From the NCBI GenBank assembly GCA_948567375.1, contig OX419761.1:24616501-24680500 (forward strand): a DNA stretch of 64,000 bases. The letters run 5' to 3'. The position numbers and the translations under genes are program-made. Positions 1 through 11,242 of this stretch are shown here, piece after piece (within the stretch, counting starts at the first letter, position 1; each line of letters begins with the position of its first letter). The notes under the pieces were generated by a model. That model searched no databases. It was not told the origin of the DNA and saw nothing but the letters and a program-made list of their open reading frames with translations. This DNA is from Lunularia cruciata (Eukaryota > Streptophyta > Marchantiopsida > Lunulariales > Lunulariaceae).

Positions 1-2907
1 CAAGCATGAAGTGATGGAGATGTAGTGTGGAGACCAATACTATCTCCATAGTTCAATCTCCTCCAAATGAGCTCGCTTGAACTCATGGTAGTCATCTATT
101 GGTAGAGCTTCTATGAAAAGTGTGAACAAAGTTGGGTTTTGCATCTACTGTAGGTCACACTAACTATCAAACTCTTAGATGAAGTCATTCAACTCAACAG
201 TACCCACTACATTAGAGTAGAACCTTGGGCCTTTGGAGGTCTCATAATCTCATCCATGTCCCACAAAAATGGTGTGTACACACCATGTGCACTCTCAATT
301 GGATCAACTCTTGTATCAAACTCTAAATTAGAGTAAATCTACTCCCTCACTAGGACCTTAGATACAAGCTAGTACCAAGCGCCACTCCATGTAAAACCAT
401 TGTGTCTTGTAATGATATCTCTTCACGATCCCCAAAAACTTCAATCATGATAATGTAACTCAAATTGCAAATGTAACCACCACAAGTGCCCTACTAAGAA
501 TCATCACCAAGTGCCAACAACAAATATCACCACCAACTAAAACCCCACTTGTTGATATAGCTCTAACTATGACAACTAAAATAGAGGAGAGTGCAACTAG
601 CAACTTGCTATCAAAACACACACTCTCACAATCTATAGGTCATCATTTCTCACATCACCAAAAAAAAACATAGGTAGTCTGACTAGTCATCACTCTAGCC
701 TCACTATCAACAGCACACTAGAGCAACAATGCTCTAAAGTCAAGGCACTTCCTCTATAATGGTTTTTGGTCATAGGAAAATAATGACCAAAACCTACCAA
801 AAATTCATCTAAATTGGTTAGCCAAAGGCCAACAAGATGGTCTGTTGGCTCTTTTGACCACCCTTCTAGTCCTTCATAGCCTCTCTAGCTCATAGCTCTA
901 TGCCTTGGTGCTCTACATCTCCTTTGTAATTGGATGACCACCAAATCCTCTATTAAGTATCAATCCAAATTGAGAGGATGGGAATTTCCAAATCCTTAAT
1001 TCAAGAAGATGTGTTCCTAAATCCATCTCCAATTTTGCACTTTGTGCTCAATTTGCACCAAATTGACCTTGATTTCATCTGCTTGTGCTCAAATCAAACA
1101 TCCATTGTCTCAAAATTGACTCAATTCTCATAAATTTAGCTAGCATTACCACACACTATCTACCAAACCCCACTATCAAATGTACATCAACTTAAACATG
1201 GCTTCCTCACACAATCACTCTCAAGGAAATTAAAAACCATGATCAAATGCACCAACAATCAGCCAAGCTTAAAGATACCACCAACGCACTAAGTTCTTCC
1301 CTGACTCTCACTTCTTTGATGTAATCAGTTCAACTCTTCTACTCAAATCACACTCAAATTAGATATGTGCTCAATCCTTCATTCAACAATCTACCAACAA
1401 TCGTACATTGGTTATAATCAAGCCACATCCATTCTAGCCAAGAGACTCTAGGTGACGCTCATCAGCCTTTGTGCACCATAATAAAGAACTCAAAGGCTCA
1501 ACATCAAAGAAGTAAGCTCTCTAGAGTTGCACTTTGAAAGTATACCCCTTTGCTTGACCTAGGTCTCCAACCCTAATGACACCGCTGATTACACATCCAA
1601 TGGTGCAAATGGTGCAAGTGATAGTGGATCCTACCATGTGATCAATAACACTAACATGAAATCCAGCCGCCATGAAGTAGTCCATGAGCAACTACCAAAA
1701 TAACTATGATTGCCAACACTACCACTTAGCATTTGAGCAAACTAGCTTTAGTGCTACAAATGTTGTGACAACAAGAGTGAGGAGAAGAGAACCTCTAAAT
1801 AAACAAGTTGCTTTAGGGAGCACATGTTGTAGGAAATACATTGACAAAAAACAAATAGAAGAGGAAAACCCAAATTTGGAGTATTTGGGGAGAGGCAATC
1901 TTATAGGTACTCAAAAGTTAGGCATTAATGGCCCACCTACAGAGGAACACAAAGAATAGAGTAAAGCATGGGCAGTAGGACATTATCAGCTATAATTCCT
2001 TTGGTTGATATCAACTATGACTCCTTTGGTTAATAATCAAGGAGGAACAAATGAAGGTGGAACAAATGAAGGTGGAAGTGGGTGGATATATGGCCTATAG
2101 GTATGATAAAGTGTTAGAGTAGAAGAGTATTTGCTTAGACGATGAGAGCACTTGGGTTGCCTGCCTATACTTTCCTATCCAACCAAACATCAAGGAGGGA
2201 CAAATGTGATAATGCTATGGAGGTGGGTTGTGGGGCTATGAAGACTCCTCAATCCACTTGGCTAAGGCTTTGGTGCTAATTGTGTACTCCTCCTGGAGGG
2301 CTGCACAATCTCTTCTCAAGAACATATGAATCTTAGAGGCAATCATGAAGCATCTCCATGGGCTTGAAGGAGTAATTTCTCTTGGGGAAAATGGGCCAGT
2401 AACATCCAAGTGGAGACATATCTCCCATGGTCATCAACTAAAATAACATGCAATAGGATGGAGAGTGTGGACACAACAAGAGGATGTAAAGACAAAGTGA
2501 TCATGTTATATATTTGTGGTTGTGGTAAACTTAGTGGGAATGCTTGGATTGGGACTAAAGTGTGTAACCAAGTGTATAAGTTGAAAGGAGCCAACTCATA
2601 CATTAACTATTAACATTAACATGGAACTGTTCTATAGAACACATGTTCTATTCTATTCCTATTAGAGTGGAGAAGCCATTATATTGTGGACAAGGTGAGG
2701 GTAAAAAATTAAATTCCTCATATATCTATCATGGACGTACAATGGTAATGGTGAGCAAGTTCTCATGTTTGTTCATGAGGTGCAAATGAAAGGGAGTGCA
2801 ATGGAAAAGTATCAACAATGATTCGTGAAAGTGTAAATGACGTAGTCATCCATTATGCCATTGCGTGAATACATGTAAAGCACAAGTTGTCCTAACGAGA
2901 TGCAATG
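1..2907. other. AT-rich region, no supportable gene
   Basis: No long reading frame, splice-coherent exon or recognisable domain was seen. The best frame is 91 codons at 1684-1959 on the plus strand, with no recognisable motif. Composition and lack of coding coherence suggest decayed intergenic or transposon-derived DNA, but I could not assign it to any element in this window. Confidence 0.5.
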
Positions 2908-3544
2908 AGAAAAAAATTATTCAATGTTCTTGTCTCTCAAATTACGAAAACCTCGTCTGAAACATAAGGTTTAAATTTAGAAACTATTTTCTTTTTTCTT
3001 GAGACTTTTACTATTTTTGAGGGTTTGAATATGTCCATGCATTTTCAATGAACCAAAAAGAAGAAAAACGAAGTAGGGTGTAGAATACCTTTTAGATAAA
3101 TGCGAGAAACCGGCTTTTGTAGAATTATTCCGTCACTCGTTAATACGAGACATCTCTCTTCTAAATCTTCTCTTTAAAGAGAGATATAGGCAGAAAAGTA
3201 TTCAGTACATGAATCTAGAGCATCTGAGAAAAAAATTATTCAATGTTCTTGTCTCTTAAATTACGAAAACCTCGTTTGAAACATAAGGTTTAAATTTAGA
3301 AACTATTTTCTTTTTTCTTGAGACTTTTACTATTTTTGAGGGTTTGAATATGTCTATGCCTTTTCAATGAACCAAAAACAAGAAAAACGAAGTAGGGTGT
3401 AGAATACCTTTTAGATAAATGCGAGAAACGGGCTTTTGTAGAATTATTCAGTCACTCGTTAATACGAGACATCTCTCTTCTAAATCTTCTCTTTAAAGAG
3501 AGATATAGGCAGAAAAGTATTCAGTACATGAATCTAGAGCATCT
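2908..3544. repeat. 318-bp direct tandem duplication
   Basis: Two head-to-tail copies, 2908-3225 and 3226-3544, are nearly identical, with only a handful of substitutions (for example cctcgtctg versus cctcgtttg, gtccatgcat versus gtctatgcct). Each copy contains the same open stretch of about 50 codons (reading ...LDKCEKPAFVELF... near 3095-3135) and ends in gaatctagagcatct. The near identity points to a recent duplication compared with the decayed repeats elsewhere. What the unit encodes, if anything, I do not recognise. Confidence 0.9.
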
Positions 3545-4831
3545 GAATGAATGTGTTCTATGCGTAATGAAATAGTTTAATAGGGACTTATCCAGCAGTA
3601 TATTTTTCTACAATGGATAGTTATTAAGTTTAATCTAAACTTATTATCTTAATGATTTTTTAATTGTTAAAATTTTTTTAAACAAGAAAATATCCAAAAT
3701 TAGAAATTTTATAAGCTTAATGAAGCTCTTAGGTCAGAGTCTCCCCTGACTCATGAGATTATTTCTTTTCCAAAAGAATGATGAAAAAGAATTAAATCAG
3801 AACAAAAGAAAGAAAAGAAAAGAAAAGAAAGCATTGCAGTCGACTTGATTCATTGATGACTTATGCCAATGATAAACAACATCTTGAATGAAGTTACCTT
3901 TTATTCTATAAGTTATTTCCACTCCAAAAGATCTATTTTCGTTTGGTGGATCAACTTGTTCGTTTCGTTCGCATGTGTTCAGCCTCTTGTTTTATCCTCT
4001 TGTCTAGCATCCGGAGTTTGAGTTCTCGCCTGCCCGAAGAATCACAAAGCCCGGCAAAAAGGAGAAGCCGGAGCAGAAACACTTTACATGGAGCTTGAAG
4101 TAATAGGAATAATAGGAACCAATATATTGAGATAAGAGAAAAGCGGAATGCTTCTAAAGAATGTCTCAGGACCCAATTAGGGGTTTAGCAATAAACCTTG
4201 AACATGGTTCAGTAAATGGAGAATCACTTCAACAAAAGTTCAGACTGTTCAATGAAAAAAGAGTTTGGATCGGATAAGTGATTTTCCAACAATTATAGGA
4301 TTTTCCCATGAGACAGATTTTTGAAAGATGGTGAAGCTTTCTCTTACATACATAGAGTTTGTAAATCACCAGAGTTACGCTTATGTTTGAAACATAGGGT
4401 TTTCATCTTGAAACCATGCTCAGTTTCTCGGCAAGATATAGTGTTTCCAGAGGCTTTGAGAATTTTGAAAAGATGGATCCATCAGTGCCCTTTGTGGTAC
4501 CACCAGAGACATCGATACCAAATTTACTAGCCGATAGATGTAGATAGGTATACTCAACTGTCCGAGAATAGGGTCAGACGATAGACGGGAATTCATGTCG
4601 GCATATTTACATTCCGTTACCCAGCTTCGGAACAGCCAGTGAACAATAATTGCACCTGGGCGAGGTCCGTGTACACAACTTAGGGAGTCAACACCATGAA
4701 ACTGAGAAAGAGATGATCGACAGAAGACCGACAGGAGAGCTATGGATACACTTTTTTATCAGAAGTATGACATTCACATTTATGTACAATGAGAACAAAT
4801 TGCGTTTTGAGTAATATGTTTGTTAGTAGCT
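3545..4831. other. unresolved region between tandem repeat and trihelix gene
   Basis: Several short plus-strand frames occur: 38 codons at 4161-4277 and 69 codons at 4321-4530. They cannot be joined with convincing splice sites and match no family I know. The segment from about 4740 to 4831 is presumably the 3' untranslated region of the minus-strand trihelix gene; no canonical AATAAA signal was seen close to its stop. A short A/G-rich run, aagaaaagaaaagaaaag, lies near 3812. Confidence 0.4.
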
Positions 4832-5181
4832 CTACCCTTGCGGATTTGTAGCTGCTACAGATCGAATGGCATCTGCAAGAGAAACAAATGCTTGACAGTA
4901 ACTGATTGCAATTCTCTCATTGGCTTCTAAAGTCCTCTCTAATCTTCTAATGTTGGCTTCCAGAGTCCGTTCCAATCTACGGTCCTTGCGATCTTCACAT
5001 TCCAGCAAGATCTTCTGTGTTGCAAGGTTGCTCCTCTCCATAATTTCGGCAAGAGATTCATTACTTTTGATGGTAGTTTTCAGCCTCTTTGGAGGCCTGG
5101 AATCTACAAAGGGATCACTGCCTGGGTCACTGTCACCTTCTCGATCTGACCCAGAAAAATCTTCATTACTACCGGCTTTGC
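4832..5181 (-). CDS. trihelix gene exon 4 (C-terminal tail)
   Basis: Starts at acceptor aggttcag|gcaaag and ends with TAG at 4832-4834. It encodes a GKAGSNED acidic linker, a basic PPKRLK patch (possible nuclear signal) and then a long charged helix. Within the helix an 11-residue unit, RRLERTLEANI/E, occurs twice in tandem (33-bp repeat, about 4915-4982), consistent with a coiled coil. The final residues are AATNPQG. Confidence 0.8.
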
Positions 5182-8100
5182 CTGAACCTGCACTCAGCGC
5201 AAACGATTCCTTTGCTTAGAGATGACTGACAGTGCAATAAGTGAAGAGAATCCACCTGGTGACCACAGAAGAATGTGCTCACCAGGACCACTGGATGGGA
5301 ACTGTGCTCTGTAGGGGAGTAAGGCACGGATGCCACATAGATTTACAGGTCTCAACTTTGCAAGAGATATATGGAGCGGACTGGAATTCCAGCAGATGGG
5401 AAGTAATAGTCCGTGTAAGGCATCACAAACGACAATACATAAAGTGAATATGACAGTTTTCATTTAGAAAAACTCTCTGAGTCTCCACATGGATTACGTT
5501 CGCAACTTCTTATGTTGTAAATAATCGCGGAAAGACCCAACTCACCTTCTTGTTGTGGAGCCTCTGAATAGTGAACTACATGGGAGCCTCCGGCCCTATC
5601 TTTTGTGAACCATTTGCACATGGCATCAAATACATCGTGCCAGAAAGTGACAGGAAGTCGCTTAGATTTTTTCTCTTCCCCAGTCAAATTCCAGTAGTTG
5701 GTGATGTCATCTGTATTATGCTTTTCATAGTTATAAATCTTCTTAAAATCTACACTCATTTTCTCCCACCGATCTTTGCATTGTTGACCACTCCGGTATA
5801 CATTTTGTCCAAAGCAGAAGTCCTCTACAGCCTGCCACCTGTCTGCTGCTTTCCTGTTCTTTTCTTTTGCTTGCCTCTCAAAATCATCCTGCTTGGCTGC
5901 CTGGAGTACCATGCACTCCTGCAAGGTCCAATTTGTCTTCTTGTAGTCTCTGCCAGGTTTTCCCTCCCGAGTGTCAACACGAGCCTCGCCATCGTCCTTT
6001 CTCTCCTTCTCGGCGCTAGAGTCAAGCACAGGTGTACTTTCCGGGTCACTGTCATCTTCATCTGTCCCGAAGAATCCCTCGTCCCCTGAACCTAGCAAGA
6101 ATTCAACGATGCCTGAAGTTTGAGAGCCTCAATTTTCGGTCTAATCCTGAAGCTGCTCGCAAGACGTAGTCAACTTTAACCAAAACGGAAATCTATATTC
6201 AGCGAGAACGCTTAAGAAAAGAAGACGTCTCGACCTGACAGTGAGGCCCCACGTGCTTATCAAACACGAGCATCTCAAAGGGCTGTAGTCTCTGTGTACT
6301 GATACTTAGACAGTCCACACGGCTATACAGCTTGAATCCTCATATCTAGAAACTGGGAACATCTAGCAATTACATCCGCTAAGCATGTGAAATGAGGGGC
6401 TTAGCGTGAAGCTCCTCCTGACACAGTAGTGCACACGGGTAACACAGGGAAAACAGGCAGTTAGACACTCACCATCTTGTCGTGGGGGTTGAGACGAATC
6501 ATGAATGACAACCCGAAGATCAATGTTCCTGTTTTTTCCAAACCATTCACTCATCGCAACAGCCACCTCCTGCCAAAACGTTGAGGGCAGTCGTTTGCTC
6601 TTCTTTTCTTCCGGTGTCATCAACCAATAGCTCTTCTGTCCAGCTACATTAAGTTTCTCATAGTCAGCAACTTTTTTAAAGTCTGCGCTTAGCTTATCCC
6701 ACCGATCTCTACATTGTTGACCACTTCGGTGAACACCACGTGACCAGCAATACTCCTCTACTGCTTGCCACCTCTCTGCCGCTGACATATGTTTCTCCTT
6801 AGGTCCAATGTTGTACTGCTTCTCTAGATCTTCGCGTTTAGCTGCCTGCAGCACGAGAGATTCCGGCAATGTCCAATTGGTCCTTCTATAATCCCTACCA
6901 TTTGCAGCGCCATCACGCTCCCCATTTGCCAAATCGCCATCCAGACTTCTTCTCTTAGCGGAACCAGATTCATACAGTGGTTCTGCTGTTTGCTCGCCAC
7001 TATCTGCTTCATCTGAACCCGAGTAGAGCCCATTCCCGTTGCTTCCAGCTTTGCCTGAAGCTGTGGAGGGCAACAGATGATAACTTAAGCGCGCTGTAGG
7101 AAAATCCAAATCATATTCTAGATTTCAACAGACTCAGAAGCACGAATTTCTGTACACAAAACTTCCAGATACGGGCTCCAAGACCTCGGCAACTGTGATA
7201 ACTTATAATGTTTTGGGGGTCATGGAAGTCCATTATGATTGTAACAAATGGGCAATTGTGGAAGAGAGTAAAATAGCTGATGCCGACTTGCAGAGTTCTA
7301 TTTAGTATGTGCTTTGGACCAGTGACCAAATTCAAACTTCAGGGAAATTCTGCAACAGTGCATTATGCTTGGTCAGTGCTAAACAGAACACGATGCAGTG
7401 CAGCAAGAAGGCCTCAGACGTGGGTTTCCCAGGCAGATAGATTCTAAAATCCAAAAATCTCACAATTGTGAGTAGTTACTCATTCGTCTCACTCGACTTC
7501 TACCGTCCTGCATGTATCAGCGGCAGAAATCTCGACGCAGATTCCTTGCACTGAACGGCATAAAATGATGAACTAGTATTTAAAGAACCATAGTTGCATT
7601 TGGAACTGTAACTCATTAAGTTATGAGTTACAGTTGCAAAAGCCGTCGCCTTCGGATAAGCTGCAACTCTTTCTTTGCACCGGCACGGTCAGTGTCGGTA
7701 TCTCAAGACGTTACGCAAAAATATATTTAGCCAGCAGGGAAACAGCTCGAAAACCAGATGAGCATTACTAGAAGTACACAATCACCTCTTGGCGAGAGAA
7801 AACGTGGGCACGCCAGGAATGCGCAATTAAATGGTGGAAAGACAGACACGAGGCTATCAGAAGGCGAAACACTATGGTTCCTACAGTATCACTCACAACC
7901 GTGCCTTGACTCTCTATCCAAGTAGCAGGGACGTTAAATTTGATGCTATAGAAGAAATGACAGCCCAGCTCTAGTAAGCTCCACGAATTCTTAACATCCA
8001 ACCTGACACAGAAGAAGCTGCAGGGAGCGTGACTTGCCTTCCCGCTCCCGTAAAAGAGATCCCAAATTCTCTTGATTTCCATTTCCATTGCCAGCGTCAG

Positions 8101-8632
8101 AGCCTCCTCTGCCTCTGGTGAACCACTGCGACAATCCATTAAAAACTTCCTGAAAGAACGTGTTAGGCAGCCGCTTAGTTTTCTTCTCCTCCAAAGTCAT
8201 ATTCCAGAAACTAGTCTGCCCCCCGGAGGCATGTCTTTCATAATCGTAGATCTTTTTAAAATCGGCACTCATCTTCTCCCAGCGGTCTTTGCATTGCTGC
8301 CCACTTCTCTGTACATTGTGAGTCCAACAAAAATCCTCAACTCCCTGCCACCTCTCTGCCGCAGTCTTATGCTTCTCCTTGGGACCGCCATTGCTCTGCC
8401 TCTCGTAATCTTCTCTCTTGGCCGCTTGCAACACCAGGCATTCCCCCACTGTCCAATTCGTCCTCTTGTAATCCCTCCCATTTCTTCCCACTCCTCCTCG
8501 ATCCACAGGCTGCAAATCTGCACTCATAAAAAGAGTCGCATGCGTCGCTGTCGTCGTCGGCGTCTGGTTACCGTTACTGACAATAGTATGGGCCCCCGAG
8601 TCTGCAGTCGAGCCATTCACGTCCGGTGCCAT
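4832..8632 (-). CDS. triple-trihelix (GT-factor-like) DNA-binding protein, four exons
   Basis: Predicted nuclear transcription factor of 688 residues. Proposed join, minus strand: 8632-8038, 7054-6473, 6085-5546, 5181-4832 (595+582+540+350 = 2067 nt, exactly 689 codons with TAG stop). Trihelix domains lie at about residues 53-175, 251-375 and 438-560. Each carries the three spaced tryptophans (NWT, ERW/DRW, DRW), the R-S-G-Q-Q-C motif and a DFKK helix, resembling the plant ASR3-type trihelix family. Acidic GSD/DSDP-rich linkers precede domains 2 and 3 and the tail. The tail (573-688) is a charged, probably coiled-coil dimerisation segment. The start ATG has a strong context (accATGg). Every junction is phase 1, and intron 1 needs a GC donor. 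The family normally carries one or two trihelix domains, so three is unusual. The alternative is tandem single-domain genes that have lost starts and tails; the intact phases argue against that. Confidence 0.8.
5546..6085 (-). CDS. trihelix gene exon 3 (linker and domain 3)
   Basis: 540 nt, exactly 180 codons, phase 1 at both ends: acceptor aggttcag|gggacg and donor gaag|gtgagt. The acceptor is chosen because aggttcag also precedes exon 4. An upstream cttcag at about 6108 would also keep frame and add about eight residues. It encodes an acidic DEDDSDPES linker, a Lys/Glu-rich stretch and trihelix 3 (RDYKKTNWT to about WFTKDRAGG). Domain 3 is slightly shorter between helices 1 and 2 than domains 1 and 2. 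Confidence 0.8.
6473..7054 (-). CDS. trihelix gene exon 2 (linker and domain 2)
   Basis: 582 nt, exactly 194 codons, flanked by acceptor cttcag|gcaaag and donor gatg|gtgagt, both phase 1. It begins with a GKAGSN linker followed by an acidic GSDEADSGE stretch, then a basic AKRR patch that could be a nuclear localisation signal, then trihelix 2 (RDYRRTNWT to about EWFGKNRN). The GKAGSN start is shared with exon 4, which supports a common origin of the exon borders. Confidence 0.82.
8038..8632 (-). CDS. trihelix gene exon 1 (start and domain 1)
   Basis: Encodes residues 1-198: a Thr/Ser/Asn-rich leader of about 52 residues and then trihelix 1, beginning RDYKRTNWT and ending near FTRGRGG. The reading frame stays open past 8038, but the conserved position of the exon 2 and 3 donors (one base into a Gly codon) falls on gaag|gcaagt here. 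That is a good match to the consensus for a GC-AG intron. The alternative GT donor further on (cag|gttgga, near 7998) would add about 13 residues and needs a different phase. Confidence 0.78.
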
Positions 8633-9780
8633 GGTACCACCAGTAGTGGTAGTCTTCCTCCCTCCCCCTCCCGCTACTACTTCTGGTCTATCTATCTCAG
8701 TGTCAATATTCTTCTGCTTCTTCTTCGTCGTCTTCCAGACAGCTTGTTTGCCTGTTTCTCCACTTCCTCAGCGGATCCTCTGCTGATCCTTTTCCTTCGC
8801 AGAGCAGCACAACAAATCTCCTCCTCCCTCCCGCGGCAGCAACCACCAGCAATCTCGTTTCTCCCCACAGACATTCGCTTTGTGGATCGTCGGACGGAGG
8901 AAGGAAAGGAAGGGAACCCCCCCCACAGTAGTAGTAGAGCAGCCTTACCTGCTGGCACGTTACTGGTCCGAAACTGGTGATCTGGTCACTCAGAGCGGAG
9001 CTGCAGCAACGTCGAAGAAGGGCGCAGGAGGAAGGTTAAGAGTGTCCCTTTCCTGCCCCGCCGTGATAGGTGTGGAGCCGACATCTCCGGAAGTAACCAC
9101 AAGCTCACCGAGGAAGAAATAGAAACCCACTCAGTCCTCCACCCTCACACGACGAAAAGACTTCCTTCACCTCCTCTCCCTCCCTCCACCCTGCTACCGT
9201 AGGCCACCAGGGCAGCGATCCATTCCGGCAGCTTTTGAGGATTCCCCGGTCTTGGAAGAATCTTGGCGGGAAGGTAACAGGTGGAAGCTGGGAATATTCG
9301 AGGATCCTGCCTGAGATGCATGGTGTTTAGAGGCCGGTGCGTTAACCGGACACGTGAGAGGTTCTCTGAAAGACCTCGCAGAACGGCACTTGGTACTCTA
9401 CCGTAGTAGCTCGGAGCAGCAACTCCTGGCACTTAGTTTGGAAATCTCTCTTCTTTCCTCCTCCAACAGCTCCAAACTTCGAAGCGCATGGACGTGGCCA
9501 CCGTGCACCGGTAGGTCGCCATCCCCTTCAGCACTTGCCCGACATATCCAGAAGAAGCATTCCATTCTCTGCTTACTTCCGCGGCTCGGCTGCTGCTAGG
9601 CGGCCTTTGGTCTCTTTCTTCTCTCGCCTTTCCACCGACCACCTGCAAATAAGTTATTCCTCCGTCCTTCTTTCTCTCGCCCTCTCTACCTCTACAACCA
9701 CGAACTCCCTCCGCCGAGGACTTTCCGCACGTCATTATCTCTTATAGATGACCATCTAAACTCTCTGTCCACTTCCCTTC
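8633..9780 (-). promoter_or_regulatory. CT-rich upstream region of the trihelix gene (probable 5'UTR and promoter)
   Basis: This stretch is more GC-rich than the rest of the window and full of pyrimidine runs on the plus strand (ctccctccccctcccgc near 8657; further runs to 9720), hence GA-rich on the coding strand. No coherent protein is seen in any frame; the frames that do occur are low-complexity Ser/Arg/Leu products. I infer a leader and promoter. No TATA box could be placed with confidence. Confidence 0.45.
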
Positions 9781-10496
9781 CTCGCCAATGCAATCCTTTA
9801 ATAGACAGGTTCATACCCCCTTAACCTACACCATCCATGAGATGCTGGCTTCCCTTGACTCTTCACCAGTACACAACGTACACCATCCTACGGATCACAT
9901 CACATCTTGCAGCACCCATGATAAGTCTCTCATCACTATTGCTCATGAGACAATCAGGTTGGAAATGAGAGAGACTTGGGGCTTATTACTCTCTAGAGGA
10001 CATCCAATATTAGATTCTTTCTACGAGAGATTTTCGTTCTAGGTCTTTATGAGTACAGTACTTCGGTCTCCAAATTATGTGATCCCACAAACCGTCATCA
10101 AGGACATGCAATCATCCAACAGCAACCTGCCAGTATTACTGTTTGGCTGTCTAAGAATTCCAGTCCATTCAAGCAAAGACATCCACTTTGCAGAGGAGGA
10201 TATTCTCGGGGTGGTATGCTGCTCCTTGTTCTTCTGATCCGTCATGCTTGTTTGCTAGTTCCTTGCAAGTAAAATGCTGTAACTAGAATTATCCGACTTC
10301 CTCTCCTTAAGTGACTGCTTTCAGAGATTACTGTTCAACGAGCTTTACATCATATGCTATCCCTGCTTCGGATGGATGCGTCCACCCGTCCCAGTTGTTC
10401 CTCAACAGTTCTGCACGGAGATCTTTCTCAAAGTATCTTTTCTGGTGAGAAAGAATGGGAAGTACGCTCTCGTCACCTGAGCCGCCTTGATAGGGA
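9781..10496. other. no supportable gene
   Basis: Plus-strand frames of 84 and 62 codons (9788-10042, 10049-10237) have no recognisable domain or splice partner. The stretch could hold distal promoter elements of the trihelix gene, but nothing in the sequence shows this. Confidence 0.35.
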
Positions 10497-10612
10497 GAAG
10501 TAGGCGACGGCGTAGGATAACAAGAAGGATGGAAAGACCCCATCAACCCGTACAAGGAAAAGACATAGGGGTAAAACGGGCCTAAGCCCCAATAATATCG
10601 GTAAGAGGACGC
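10497..10612 (-). repeat. dispersed repeat copy 1 (relative of 11243-11350)
   Basis: On the minus strand both copies share ttggggcttag, ccgttttacc-like, gggttgatgg and ccatcctt blocks in the same order and spacing, over about 110 bp. The partner lies just downstream (minus sense) of the LINE remnant, so the unit may be a LINE 3' tail; that is inference. Confidence 0.6.
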
Positions 10613-10623
10613 CGATAGTATAG

Positions 10624-10656
10624 GAACAGATGCTATCTCCTTGATAGCATCTGTTC
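10624..10656. repeat. perfect hairpin, 14-bp arms
   Basis: Arms gaacagatgctatc (10624-10637) and gatagcatctgttc (10643-10656) are exact reverse complements around a 5-nt loop, tcctt. It lies inside a minus-strand open frame of 117 codons that I do not consider a gene. Confidence 0.9.
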
Positions 10657-10908
10657 GGAAACCAACATACTGCGCTTTCAAGGGAATTTCAAGAGCTATG
10701 GAGTAAAAGAAAGTGACACATAACGATTACAAGATGAGAGCAGAATAACAAAAAAGAAATTAGCTTGTAGGTCTCTCTGTTTCGAGCAGAGCTTTCTAAT
10801 CTATGTGTTACGAGGCTAAAATTAAGTTTTAATCAGCCTTTCTTCCCTCTACCACGTGTTCCACAATACATGACAAAAGGAGGTCTCCGAGAGAAAACCG
10901 CTAAAAAG

Positions 10909-10938
10909 ATTCCACTTCTCAACGTTGAGAAGTGGAAT
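10909..10938. repeat. perfect 30-bp palindrome
   Basis: attccacttctcaac (10909-10923) is immediately followed by its exact reverse complement, gttgagaagtggaat (10924-10938), with no loop. The centre aacgtt is an AclI-type hexamer. Function unknown; it could be a dimeric protein binding site or the relic of a foldback element. Confidence 0.92.
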
Positions 10939-11242
10939 TTCCGGGGTCAGATTCTAAATGGGAAATCACTCCTATGCAGGAAACTTATCATGCATTGTTG
11001 TGTGTCTTCCACGTTTGGTGATCATTCTCAGATTGTTTTGTCTTACTATGCTGGGAGGCGCAATTGGCAATGATCAACGACAGTGATGACATATACTGTA
11101 CATTGATGCACTTTAATACTACAGTAGCTGGGCTCTAACGCTTACATAATGCAAATCCATATGTAACGCTAAAGGTGGTTCTAGGGTGTCTTCTAGATGC
11201 AGGCAAGGACATGATAATCTTTAATACCATAAGGTCCTGGTA

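Noticed and set aside
2908-4600. Possible organelle-derived (plastid or mitochondrial) insertion
   Set aside because: The wording and moderate GC suggested it, but no organelle gene could be identified, so no claim is made. A search against organelle genomes would decide.
5571-6089. 172-codon plus-strand open frame
   Set aside because: Antisense shadow of trihelix exon 3; no recognisable domain.
7768-8139. 123-codon minus-strand frame overlapping trihelix exon 1 in another frame
   Set aside because: Mostly intron 1 sequence; no domain and out of frame with the conserved exon.
8072-8980. 302-codon plus-strand open frame, the longest apart from the E protease frame
   Set aside because: It is the antisense shadow of trihelix exon 1 and its CT-rich leader. 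Its product is low-complexity Ser/Leu/Arg/Pro and the opposite strand carries a clear conserved domain.
10328-10681. 117-codon minus-strand frame
   Set aside because: Half of it is the dispersed repeat at 10497-10612 and it contains the perfect hairpin at 10624-10656; no domain or conserved start. Considered a chance frame.
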